Source: CAKSST01 sp045535505 (lineage in GTDB: Bacteria > Bacillota > Clostridia > Oscillospirales > Acutalibacteraceae). From it: DNA of 64,000 bases. Where the stretch lies: positions 1 through 64,000 of the forward strand of contig JAZSLU010000023.1 in NCBI GenBank assembly GCA_045535505.1, in the 5' to 3' direction. The notes beneath the pieces are model-generated. The model was not told the DNA's origin, did no database searches, and saw nothing but the letters and a program-made list of their open reading frames with translations. Positions 15,511 to 23,991 of this stretch are shown here, in pieces; position 1 is the first letter of the stretch, and the number at the start of each line of letters is the position of its first letter. Both the position numbers and the translations under genes were made by a program.

Positions 15511-18500
15511 ATGGATTTTTCAAATCTTATACACTCAAGCGCAGACTGCCAAAAACTTATACAGGCAATAGCAAAAGACCGGCTTCCTGCTATGGCAGTA
15601 GGGCTTTGTCCTGTGCATAAGGCATTTTTAATTGATGCCTCTTGCAAAACGCAAAACCGAAAAGCCATTGTTATTACCGCCGACGAGGCACAAAGCCTTT
15701 CTTTAGCGCAAGACCTTGGTGAGCTTGGTTGCAAAACACTCACCCTGCCTGTAAAAGATTTTTCTTTGCGCGACGTAGATGCAACCTCACACGATTATGA
15801 ACAGGCTCGTACAGACACCCTCTTTAAACTTTTAAAGGGGGATTTTGATGTGCTTATTGCACCCGTTCAAGCAGCCTTAACACTTACAGTGCCACCAAAA
15901 ACAATTATTGACAATACACTTACTATAAAATTGGGTGACACATTAGAGCCTCAGCAGATGGCAAAGCGCCTTATCGACGCAGGCTACACTCGTTGCGACG
16001 CCGTCGATGGTGCAGGACAGTTTGCAATACGAGGCGGTATTGCCGATATTTTTGGTGCCGGATGCGAACAACCCATACGTATTGAATTTTGGGGCAATAC
16101 AGTTGACACGCTTTCTTTTTATGATAACGTAAGCGGTCGCCGCACCGAAAAAACAAAAAGTATTACCCTTGTACCCGCCAAAGAAATTTTATGCGACAAC
16201 GATTTTGTTCTGACCCAACTGGAAAAAGTGTACAACTCTAAACGCAAACTGTCAGATAAAGCAAAACAACGGCTTTGCCAAGATATTGATATGCTAAAAT
16301 CGGGCATTTCTTTCCCGCTTGACCGATATTTTAATTTGTTGTTTGGCTCACCTTGCAGCATATTTGACTATATAACTAACGCTATACTTTTTGTAAGCGA
16401 CATTGCAGGTATTGATCAGCGCAGAAAAAGTTACGAATCTTTGTTTAATGAAGAATATGCATCTCTTTACGAAGACGGTCTTATAACCGAGCGCAAACCT
16501 CGTTATTTTTTAAGCAAGGAAGATTTTTCGGCCGTTTTGGCAAAAGGCGCAGTATATCTTGAAACCTTTTCACGTTCAAATCTTAGCGTTGCACTAAAAG
16601 AACTTATAACCTTCAATTCCCGTCAACTACCCTGCTTTTCCGGTGATATTAAAATTCTTTGCGACGATATTAAAGCATCACTTAACAGCGGCAACTCGGT
16701 CATTGTTATGGCAGGTGTCAAAAAAGCCGCTATGGGCCTTTGCGCCGAACTTGAACGTCAAGGTTTCAATGTAATTTTCAGCGAAAATGCTACCGTAAAC
16801 AAAAACGGTGTCACCGTAATATGCGGCGGCTTATCCTCTGGCGTAGAACTTCCCCAAAGCAAAGTTGCTATATTCACCCACTCGTCAGTGGTAAGACGTG
16901 CAAAGCGCCGCAAACTGCCAAAAAACGCTGCGCCCTTAGGTTCACTTGAGGAACTTAAAACAGGTGACTATGTTGTCCACGCCGCACACGGCATTGGAAT
17001 TTTTCAGGGTGTTCACCGAATAGATAACCACGGCGTTGTTAAGGATTATATAAAAATATCATACGCCAAAGGTGACACTTTGTATGTTCCTGTTATACAA
17101 CTCGACAGTGTTTCTCGTTACATTGGAGCAAAAGACGACAGTCTTATAAAACTAAGCCGTTTAGGAACGCAAGACTGGCAGCGCGCACGTTCAAAGGTTA
17201 AAGCCGCCGTCAAAGACCTTGCTGATTCACTTATAAAACTTTACGCCAAGCGAATGTCACAAAAAGGCTTTGCTTTTTCGCCTGACAGCGAACTGCAACG
17301 AGATTTTGAGTGTCGCTTCGAATATGAAGAAACGCAAGACCAGTTGCGCTGTGCACAAGAAATAAAAGCCGATATGGAGCGCCCCGTTCCCATGGACAGA
17401 CTGCTTTGCGGCGACGTTGGCTTTGGCAAAACAGAGGTTGCTCTGCGTGCCGCTTTTAAGTGTATTTTAGATGGCAAACAATGCGCCATATTGGTTCCAA
17501 CAACCATTCTTGCTTGGCAACACTATCAAACCGCTATACGCCGTTTTGGAGAATTGCCTGTCAACACAGAAATGCTTTCCCGCTTTGTTGGGGCAAAAAA
17601 GCAAAGGCAAATTCTTGAAAATCTGAAAATCGGCAGTGTTGACCTTATTATCGGCACACACAGAGCCATATCTAAGGATGTTAAATTTAAGGATTTAGGC
17701 TTACTTATAATTGATGAGGAACAACGTTTTGGCGTTGCCCAAAAAGAAAGCCTTAAAGAGCGTTATCCCAACGTAGATATTCTCACACTTTCGGCAACAC
17801 CTATTCCCCGCACACTTAATATGGCTGTATCGGGACTTAGAGATATGTCATCGCTTGACGAGGCGCCCGAAGACCGTTTGCCTGTTCAAACCTATGTGCT
17901 TGAACAAGACAACAATCTGTTATATGAAGCCATTAAGCGTGAGTTGCGCCGCGGCGGTCAGGTTTATTATTTGCACAACCGCGTTGAAAGCATATATGCT
18001 TGTGCCGCCCGCATAAAGAACCAACTGCCCGAATGCCGCATCGAAGTTGCTCACGGCAAAATGGCAGAAGACGAGCTTTCAAGCGTATGGGAACGTTTGC
18101 TTTCACACGAAATTGACGTTTTGGTATGCACCACAATAATTGAAACCGGCGTTGACGTACCAAATGCCAATACTTTGATAATTGAAAATGCCGACAAATT
18201 CGGTCTTGCACAGCTTCACCAACTGCGTGGGCGTGTTGGCCGTTCGCCACGCCGTGCGTATGCATATTTTTGCTTTAAATGCGGAGCCGCATTGACTGAA
18301 ATTGCACAAAAAAGGCTTCAAGCCATACGCGAATTCACCGAGTTTGGCTCTGGCTTTAAAATTGCAATGCGCGACCTCGAAATTCGAGGTGCCGGCGATT
18401 TGCTTGGCGCAAGTCAACACGGACATATGGCAGCCGTCGGCTATGACACATATATTAAATTGCTTGAAGAAAGCATATTAGAGCAAAAGGGCGAGTTGCC

Positions 18501-18963
18501 GCAAACAAAAGACCCCTGCATTATGGACCTTAACATTTCGGCACATATTCCCGAAAAATATATGCCCGCTCTGTCCCACCGTTTGCATATGTACAGACGT
18601 ATTGCCGACATTGCTGACAACCAACAATATGACGACGTTTTAGAAGAGCTTTGCGACCGCTTTGGCGAACCTCCAAAAGAGGTTGTTGCGCTTATGGATA
18701 TTGCTCTGCTTCGCCGCAAGGCCGCAGACGTTGGTATTATTGAAATAAAGCAGTTTGATGGATACATTAAATTCTTTGTAGAGAAAATCCGTCAGGAATA
18801 TACACTTGCATTGTTTTCTGAGTTTGCAAACCGCGTTAGTGTAGGTAACGGCGAAAAGCCTTTCTACCGTATAAACATTACACCAAAATACACCCCGAAA
18901 GATATCGTTTTAATTACTATTGAATCTTTTGGCCAATATAATAATTCTGTTGACAACAGTTAA
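15511..18963 (+). CDS. mfd: Transcription-repair coupling factor
   Basis: Mfd removes RNA polymerase stalled at DNA damage and recruits UvrA. The 1150-residue protein is of normal length. It has N-terminal UvrB-like modules (GAGQFAIRGGIADIFG, PIRIEFWG), the RNA-polymerase-interacting domain (GDYVVHAAHGIGIFQGV), the helicase motor with Walker A in GDVGFGKTEVALRAAF, motif II as DEEQ in LLIIDEEQRFGV, TLSATPIPRTL and the TRG motif, and the C-terminal D7 domain. It is co-transcribed with pth. The promoter of the next operon lies within its last codons. Confidence 0.97.
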   Translation: MDFSNLIHSSADCQKLIQAIAKDRLPAMAVGLCPVHKAFLIDASCKTQNRKAIVITADEAQSLSLAQDLGELGCKTLTLPVKDFSLRDVDATSHDYEQARTDTLFKLLKGDFDVLIAPVQAALTLTVPPKTIIDNTLTIKLGDTLEPQQMAKRLIDAGYTRCDAVDGAGQFAIRGGIADIFGAGCEQPIRIEFWGNTVDTLSFYDNVSGRRTEKTKSITLVPAKEILCDNDFVLTQLEKVYNSKRKLSDKAKQRLCQDIDMLKSGISFPLDRYFNLLFGSPCSIFDYITNAILFVSDIAGIDQRRKSYESLFNEEYASLYEDGLITERKPRYFLSKEDFSAVLAKGAVYLETFSRSNLSVALKELITFNSRQLPCFSGDIKILCDDIKASLNSGNSVIVMAGVKKAAMGLCAELERQGFNVIFSENATVNKNGVTVICGGLSSGVELPQSKVAIFTHSSVVRRAKRRKLPKNAAPLGSLEELKTGDYVVHAAHGIGIFQGVHRIDNHGVVKDYIKISYAKGDTLYVPVIQLDSVSRYIGAKDDSLIKLSRLGTQDWQRARSKVKAAVKDLADSLIKLYAKRMSQKGFAFSPDSELQRDFECRFEYEETQDQLRCAQEIKADMERPVPMDRLLCGDVGFGKTEVALRAAFKCILDGKQCAILVPTTILAWQHYQTAIRRFGELPVNTEMLSRFVGAKKQRQILENLKIGSVDLIIGTHRAISKDVKFKDLGLLIIDEEQRFGVAQKESLKERYPNVDILTLSATPIPRTLNMAVSGLRDMSSLDEAPEDRLPVQTYVLEQDNNLLYEAIKRELRRGGQVYYLHNRVESIYACAARIKNQLPECRIEVAHGKMAEDELSSVWERLLSHEIDVLVCTTIIETGVDVPNANTLIIENADKFGLAQLHQLRGRVGRSPRRAYAYFCFKCGAALTEIAQKRLQAIREFTEFGSGFKIAMRDLEIRGAGDLLGASQHGHMAAVGYDTYIKLLEESILEQKGELPQTKDPCIMDLNISAHIPEKYMPALSHRLHMYRRIADIADNQQYDDVLEELCDRFGEPPKEVVALMDIALLRRKAADVGIIEIKQFDGYIKFFVEKIRQEYTLALFSEFANRVSVGNGEKPFYRINITPKYTPKDIVLITIESFGQYNNSVDNS

Positions 18964-18978
18964 CAAAAAATATATAAT
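18950..18978 (+). promoter_or_regulatory. Perfect consensus promoter of the atp operon
   Basis: TTGACA, 17-base spacer, TATAAT, identical to the sigma-A consensus. The -35 box and part of the spacer lie inside the 3' end of mfd. Predicted start of transcription near 18985, only about ten bases before a terminator hairpin. Confidence 0.8.
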
Positions 18979-18994
18979 ATTTTTGTAAACAAAC

Positions 18995-19053
18995 AAAAGG
19001 AACCAGCTGTCTGCAGGGGCGTTGGTTCCTTTTGCTTTTTAGGAGAAAAAGCA
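18995..19053 (+). promoter_or_regulatory. Leader terminator plus hairpin with the ribosome-binding site in its loop
   Basis: AAAAGGAACCA (18995-19005) pairs with TGGTTCCTTTT (19023-19033) and is followed by GCTTTTT, a good intrinsic terminator. It either ends mfd transcripts or attenuates the atp operon. The T-tract is at once the left arm of a second perfect hairpin, TGCTTTTT/AAAAAGCA (19033-19053), whose five-base loop AGGAG is the ribosome-binding site of atpI; the GTG start follows immediately. The two stems share the base at 19033 and the second uses the terminator's U-tract, so they compete. Structure is seen; a regulatory role is inference. Confidence 0.65.
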
Positions 19054-19434
19054 GTGAATAAAATTAACAAAACAGTTATAAACGAAACAAAATACATTGC
19101 CGTATGGACTATTATTTTTAGCGCCGTACTACAATCGGTTTTTCTTGTTATCGGCAAATGGGACTATACTGTTTTGGTCGGTAATTTATTAAGTGGACTA
19201 GCCGCAGTATTAAACTTTCTTTTAATGGGTATAACAGTACAAAAAGCCGTCGAAAAAGAAGAAAAACAAGCCAAAAACCTTATTCGCCTTTCTCAAACCT
19301 ATCGAACTATATTTTTACTTATTGTTACAATCATAGGTGTCGTTTTGCCTTGTTTTAACATTTGGGCGGTTATCATACCCCTGTTTTTTGTTCGCATCGC
19401 AGTTTCTTTAAAACCGTTGTTTACCAAAAACTAA
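19054..19434 (+). CDS. atpI: ATP synthase subunit I-like membrane protein
   Basis: A 126-residue protein with four hydrophobic segments at the head of the atp operon, where atpI encodes a c-ring assembly or magnesium-uptake helper. The sequence is weakly conserved, as usual for AtpI, so position carries most of the weight. GTG start directly after the hairpin holding AGGAG. Confidence 0.75.
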   Translation: MNKINKTVINETKYIAVWTIIFSAVLQSVFLVIGKWDYTVLVGNLLSGLAAVLNFLLMGITVQKAVEKEEKQAKNLIRLSQTYRTIFLLIVTIIGVVLPCFNIWAVIIPLFFVRIAVSLKPLFTKN

Positions 19435-19468
19435 TATTTTTAAACTTTTAATTAGCGGAGGTGTGTAT

Positions 19469-20359
19469 ATGAAAAGTAAATATCGCTTTATTGCGGTCGA
19501 TATCGTTTATATTTTGATGATGCTTTTACCTATTGTTGCGGCCATAACAATAAAAATTTTGACCACACCTCAAAGCCAAGGTATAAACATAACAGGCGCC
19601 AGAATCTTTTTTGATATACCCTTCCCATTGCAAAATCTTATTATAACCGAATCTCAGGTTAACTCGTGGCTTGTAATGATAAGCATTTTAGGATTGTGCT
19701 TGTTTTTAACCCACGGACTTGCAACAAAAAACATACGATTGCGTCAACATATTGCAGAATGGATTGTTGAGCAGGTTGAAAAACTTGTTAAAGGCAGTAT
19801 GGGCGAATATTTTATGGGTTTTGTTGCTTTCATTACCGCAATTCTTGCACTTTCGGGTTTTTCAAGTCTTTTATCTCTTTTTGGTCTGTATCCTCCCACG
19901 TCAGACTTAAATGTAATTGCAGGTTGGGCGTTGCTTGTGTTCATCCTTATAACGTATTATAAGTTCAAATGTGGTCCCATACAGTATATAAAAAGTTTTG
20001 GCGACCCCGTTGCTCTTTTGGCACCGCTAAACATTATAGGCGAGGTTGCAACACCTGTTTCAATGGCTTTTCGTCATTACGGCAACGTGCTTTCGGGCAC
20101 TGTTATTGCCGTTTTGGTGGCATCCGGTCTTGCAGGGCTTTCAAACATTGTGCTTGGTTGGTTGCCCGGTGTTTTGGGTGATATTCCGTTTTTACGTGTT
20201 GGCATCCCCGCAATATTATCAATTTATTTTGATATATTCAGCGGTTGCTTGCAAGCATATATCTTCGCAATGTTAACAATGATGTATGTCTCAAGCGCTT
20301 TCCCAATGGAAAAATATTTTAAAAGAAAATCTAAAAAAAATAAATCTTCGGAGGTATAA
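19469..20359 (+). CDS. atpB: F-type ATP synthase subunit a
   Basis: Subunit a forms the half-channels that carry ions to the c ring. The 296-residue protein has about six membrane segments. The essential Arg is in VSMAFRHYGNVLSG, and FGDPVALLAPLNIIGEVATPVS lies just before it. The ATG at 19469 sits 7 bases after GGAGG and is preferred to the GTG at 19463. Confidence 0.93.
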   Translation: MKSKYRFIAVDIVYILMMLLPIVAAITIKILTTPQSQGINITGARIFFDIPFPLQNLIITESQVNSWLVMISILGLCLFLTHGLATKNIRLRQHIAEWIVEQVEKLVKGSMGEYFMGFVAFITAILALSGFSSLLSLFGLYPPTSDLNVIAGWALLVFILITYYKFKCGPIQYIKSFGDPVALLAPLNIIGEVATPVSMAFRHYGNVLSGTVIAVLVASGLAGLSNIVLGWLPGVLGDIPFLRVGIPAILSIYFDIFSGCLQAYIFAMLTMMYVSSAFPMEKYFKRKSKKNKSSEV

Positions 20360-20364
20360 ACAAA

Positions 20365-20649
20365 ATGTTGGAAATTGCTATTGGTATTATTTTGGGTTGC
20401 TGTGCTTTAGGTGCAGGCTGTGCAATGATTGCAGGTATTGGCCCTGGTATCGGTGAAGGTAATGCAGTTGCAAAGGCTTGTGAGGCCATCGGCCGTCAGC
20501 CCGAATGCAAAGGTGATGTTACAAGTACAATGCTTATGGGTTGCGCCATTGCCGAAACAACAGGTCTTTATGCGCTTGTTATTGCAATACTTTTAATTTT
20601 CGTTGCGCCCAATATGCTTGTTAACATTCTTATGAACGTTATAGGTTAA
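20365..20649 (+). CDS. atpE: F-type ATP synthase subunit c, probably Na+-binding
   Basis: A 94-residue two-helix proteolipid that builds the rotor ring. Helix 1 carries GIGPGIGEG with Glu31, helix 2 carries AIAETTGLY with Glu64, Thr65, Thr66 and Tyr69. In the Ilyobacter tartaricus Na+ ring the matching residues are Gln32, Glu65, Ser66, Thr67 and Tyr70. The Glu/Glu pair corresponds to the two-carboxylate site described for the Fusobacterium nucleatum Na+ ring. Na+ coupling is therefore likely, by homology of these positions. GGAGG precedes the ATG. Confidence 0.95.
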   Translation: MLEIAIGIILGCCALGAGCAMIAGIGPGIGEGNAVAKACEAIGRQPECKGDVTSTMLMGCAIAETTGLYALVIAILLIFVAPNMLVNILMNVIG

Positions 20650-20654
20650 TAGCT

Positions 20655-21164
20655 ATGCAGACATTAGAAGTTATTTCCGTTAACATATGGGATATACTTA
20701 TTTCTCTTGCCAATCTGCTAATTCTTTGTTGGCTATTTAAAAAGTATCTTCTAAATAGAGTTAAAAAGGTTTTACAAAAACGTCAGCAAGAAATTGACGA
20801 ACAGTACAACCAAGCACAAAACGCACAACAACAAGCTGACATCAGCCGACATAACTGGGAACAAAAACTTTTAAGTGCAGAGGACCAAGCCAAAAGCATT
20901 TTAGCCACGGCAGTAGAACAAGCAAAATTTCGCAGTAATTCTATTATCGACCAGGCACACACACAGGCTGAAGGTATCATACGCACAGCCCAAACAGAAG
21001 CTGAGCTTGAACGCAAAAAAGCGCAAGACGACATAAAGCAAGAAATTGTAGGCGTTTCTTTTTCTATTGCGCAAAAAATGCTTGAACGCGAAATTAATGC
21101 CGACGACCATTCAGCATTAATATCTTCTTTTATTGACAAAATAGGTGAAGATGATGAGCAGTAG
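20655..21164 (+). CDS. atpF: F-type ATP synthase subunit b
   Basis: The peripheral stalk subunit: one N-terminal membrane helix (residues ~10-28), then a long charged coiled coil rich in Gln, Glu and Lys, with 169 residues in all. It links subunit a in the membrane to the delta subunit on top of F1. It starts 5 bases after atpE and overlaps atpH by 11 bases. Confidence 0.92.
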   Translation: MQTLEVISVNIWDILISLANLLILCWLFKKYLLNRVKKVLQKRQQEIDEQYNQAQNAQQQADISRHNWEQKLLSAEDQAKSILATAVEQAKFRSNSIIDQAHTQAEGIIRTAQTEAELERKKAQDDIKQEIVGVSFSIAQKMLEREINADDHSALISSFIDKIGEDDEQ

Positions 21165-21684
21165 TATAAAAGAATATGCTGTTGCTTTGTTTGCGTTAGC
21201 AAGAGAAACAAACAACGAAAACTCTTTTGCCCAAGGGCTTTGCGTTATAACACAGGCATTTGAGCAGAACAAAGACTATGTTTTGCTTTTGTCTGCTCCA
21301 AGCATACCGCAAAGCCAAAGGCTTGATGCGCTAAAGCAGGCATTTGATACACATATTGATGAGTATTTGTTGTCATTTGTTCAACTTTTGTGCAAAAAAG
21401 GCAAAATTGCCGATTTTTGTGAAATTGCAAAAGAATATCACGCCCTCAAAGCCGCTTTTGAGCGCATCTCAAAGGTTAAGGTTAAAAGTGCGGTCGAACT
21501 AACAAATGAACAAAAGAATAAGCTTGAACAAAAACTTGAAAGCACCTACAACATAAAGGTACAAGCACATTATGAAATTGACACAACCCTGCTTGGCGGT
21601 CTTGTTGTTGAATTGGACGGCAAGGTTATTGATTCTAGTTTGCGTAACCGCTTAGGCAAGGTAAAGGATGTGATTAGTGTATGA
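21154..21684 (+). CDS. atpH: F-type ATP synthase subunit delta
   Basis: A 176-residue protein joining the b stalk to the alpha subunits. It has the N-terminal helical domain (SIKEYAVALFALARE) and the C-terminal signature with LLGGLVVELDGKVIDSSLRNRLGKV. The ATG at 21154 follows AGGTG by 6 bases. It overlaps both neighbours, so translation is coupled. Confidence 0.93.
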   Translation: MSSSIKEYAVALFALARETNNENSFAQGLCVITQAFEQNKDYVLLLSAPSIPQSQRLDALKQAFDTHIDEYLLSFVQLLCKKGKIADFCEIAKEYHALKAAFERISKVKVKSAVELTNEQKNKLEQKLESTYNIKVQAHYEIDTTLLGGLVVELDGKVIDSSLRNRLGKVKDVISV

Positions 21685-23174
21685 GCACAAAACCGCAAGA
21701 GATAAGCAACGTCATTAAAGAACAAATTAAAAATTATAAATCCAAACTGGATATGAGCCAAACCGGCACCGTTATTCTAGTTGGTGATGGTATTGCACGT
21801 GTATGGGGTTTGCGTGACTGTATGGCAAGTGAACTGCTTGAGTTTGAAGACGGCAGTTTTGGTATGGCGCAAAATCTTGAAACCGAAACAGTTTCTGTCG
21901 CATTGCTTTCAGACAACAACACTATACGTGAAGGCTCAACCGTTAAAAGAACTGGCAGGGTTTTATCTGTGCCTGTAGGCGAGGCTCTGCTTGGCAGGGT
22001 TGTTAACGCTTTAGGCGAACCCATCGATGCTAAAGGCCCGATTAAAGCCGACCAAACACGTCCTATTGAAAGCGAAGCGCCTGGCATAATTGAAAGGCAA
22101 AGTGTTAATAGGCCTTTGCAGACAGGCATTAAAGCCATCGATAGCATGATTCCTATTGGGCGAGGTCAACGCGAGCTTATAATTGGTGACCGACAAACAG
22201 GTAAATCCGAAATTGTTATTGATACTATAATTAACCAAAAGAAAGAAAACGTAATCTGTATTTATGTTGCAATAGGTCAAAAAAACAGTTCTGTTGTACA
22301 ACTTGTTAATCAACTTTCAAATGCCGGTGCTATGGAATATACCATTGTTGTAAGCGCATCAGCTTCCGAATCGGCACCGCTTCAATACGTTGCACCCTAT
22401 TCAGGTTGCGCTATGGCGGAATATTTTAGAGAACAAGGCAAAGACGTTCTTATTATTTATGACGACCTTTCAAAACACGCAGTGGCATACAGAGCGCTGT
22501 CTTTGCTTATAAGACGTCCTCCGGGACGTGAAGCCTATCCGGGTGACGTTTTCTATCTTCATTCACGCTTGCTTGAGCGTGCCGCTTGTGTAAGCAAAGA
22601 ATATGGCGGTGGCTCTATCACCGCATTACCAATTATTGAAACTCAAGCAGGTGATGTTTCGGCTTATATTCCAACCAACGTTATTTCAATCACTGACGGA
22701 CAGATTTTTCTTGAAACCGAACTTTTTCATTCGGGAATTATGCCAGCAATAAACCCCGGCATTTCTGTAAGCCGTGTTGGCGGCTCTGCTCAACTTAAAG
22801 GCATGAAAAAGGTTTCGGGCGAGTTAAAATTGCTTTATTCACAATATCGAGAACTACAAGCTTTTGCTCAGTTTGGCAGTGACCTTGACGCAGACACAAA
22901 ATCTCGTCTTGCTTTGGGCGAGAGAATTGTTGAGGTTTTAAAGCAAGGCAAGAACCAACCTGTAAGGGTAGGCTGTCAAGTTGCAATAATTTACGCCGTA
23001 ACAAACGGATATCTCAATAATATTCCTGTTCAAAAGGTTAAAGATTATGAACACAACCTCTATGAACTGCTCGAAAATAAATATAGCGAGTTTCTTGAAA
23101 GTGTAGAGAATGGTAATTGGGACGACGAAGATGTTTCAAACCTTAAATCCGCACTTGATGAGGTGATAGTATGA
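21681..23174 (+). CDS. atpA: F-type ATP synthase subunit alpha
   Basis: A 497-residue non-catalytic nucleotide-binding subunit of F1. Walker A is GDRQTGKS, followed by the alpha-type QKNSSVVQL and the signature PAINPGISVSRVGGSAQ. The length is normal. Start overlaps the atpH stop by 4 bases. Confidence 0.97.
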   Translation: MSTKPQEISNVIKEQIKNYKSKLDMSQTGTVILVGDGIARVWGLRDCMASELLEFEDGSFGMAQNLETETVSVALLSDNNTIREGSTVKRTGRVLSVPVGEALLGRVVNALGEPIDAKGPIKADQTRPIESEAPGIIERQSVNRPLQTGIKAIDSMIPIGRGQRELIIGDRQTGKSEIVIDTIINQKKENVICIYVAIGQKNSSVVQLVNQLSNAGAMEYTIVVSASASESAPLQYVAPYSGCAMAEYFREQGKDVLIIYDDLSKHAVAYRALSLLIRRPPGREAYPGDVFYLHSRLLERAACVSKEYGGGSITALPIIETQAGDVSAYIPTNVISITDGQIFLETELFHSGIMPAINPGISVSRVGGSAQLKGMKKVSGELKLLYSQYRELQAFAQFGSDLDADTKSRLALGERIVEVLKQGKNQPVRVGCQVAIIYAVTNGYLNNIPVQKVKDYEHNLYELLENKYSEFLESVENGNWDDEDVSNLKSALDEVIV

Positions 23175-23971
23175 GTGCTGACATAAAGCAGCTTCGTACA
23201 CGCATAAAAAGCGTTGATTCTACACTTCACTTAACAAAAGCGATGGAACTTGTTGCCTCTTCAAAAATCAGACGAGCAACCGATGCTTGTGTTAAAGGCA
23301 ATCAATATTCTGCCGCATTGCAAGAAATTGTAACCTCACTTTGCAGTTACGAGGAATGTAAAAAAAGTCCTTATATGGCGCAAAGAGACATAAAAAGAAT
23401 TTGCATTGTGGTTATAGCGGGTGACCGTGGTCTTGCGGGGGGATATAATGCAAACATTTTCCGTCTTATGCGAGAGTATGAAACCGCAAATGTTATTGCT
23501 ATAGGCAAACGTGCTTGTGAACGCTTTGGCGGCGATGTTATAACTGCCGAAAAATTTAATTCTGATGATGCAAAGAAAATTGCCGATAAAATTTGCCAAG
23601 ACTTCATATCAGAAAAATTTGACAAGGTTGGCATCGTTTGCACAAAATATCACTCTATGATATCACAAGAAGCATATATCAAATGGCTATTGCCTTTACA
23701 AAAAACCAATAGCGTATCAACCAGCGCAATTTTTGAACCCGACGAAATTACAATGCTGAATTCTGTGATTCCCCAATATATAGCAGGCACTCTTGTTGCT
23801 TGCGTTAAAGAAAGCTTTGCATGTGAGGTCGCCGCACGGCGTGTTGCAATGGATAATGCCGGCAAGAATGCTCAAGAAATGCTTGAAACATTAGGTCTTG
23901 AATATAACCGCGCACGTCAAGGCGCAATCACTCAAGAAATTACTGAAATTGTTGCAGGAAGCGATATGTAA
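23171..23971 (+). CDS. atpG: F-type ATP synthase subunit gamma
   Basis: The 266-residue central shaft that turns inside the alpha/beta hexamer. N-terminal IKQLRTRIKSVDSTLHLTKAMELVASSKI and the C-terminal helix ending NRARQGAITQEITEIVAG are the two halves of the shaft coiled coil. The middle Rossmann-like part is shorter than in E. coli. ATGA overlap with atpA. Confidence 0.95.
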   Translation: MSADIKQLRTRIKSVDSTLHLTKAMELVASSKIRRATDACVKGNQYSAALQEIVTSLCSYEECKKSPYMAQRDIKRICIVVIAGDRGLAGGYNANIFRLMREYETANVIAIGKRACERFGGDVITAEKFNSDDAKKIADKICQDFISEKFDKVGIVCTKYHSMISQEAYIKWLLPLQKTNSVSTSAIFEPDEITMLNSVIPQYIAGTLVACVKESFACEVAARRVAMDNAGKNAQEMLETLGLEYNRARQGAITQEITEIVAGSDM

Positions 23972-23991
23972 TGGGTGAAAGGAGAAAGTTT

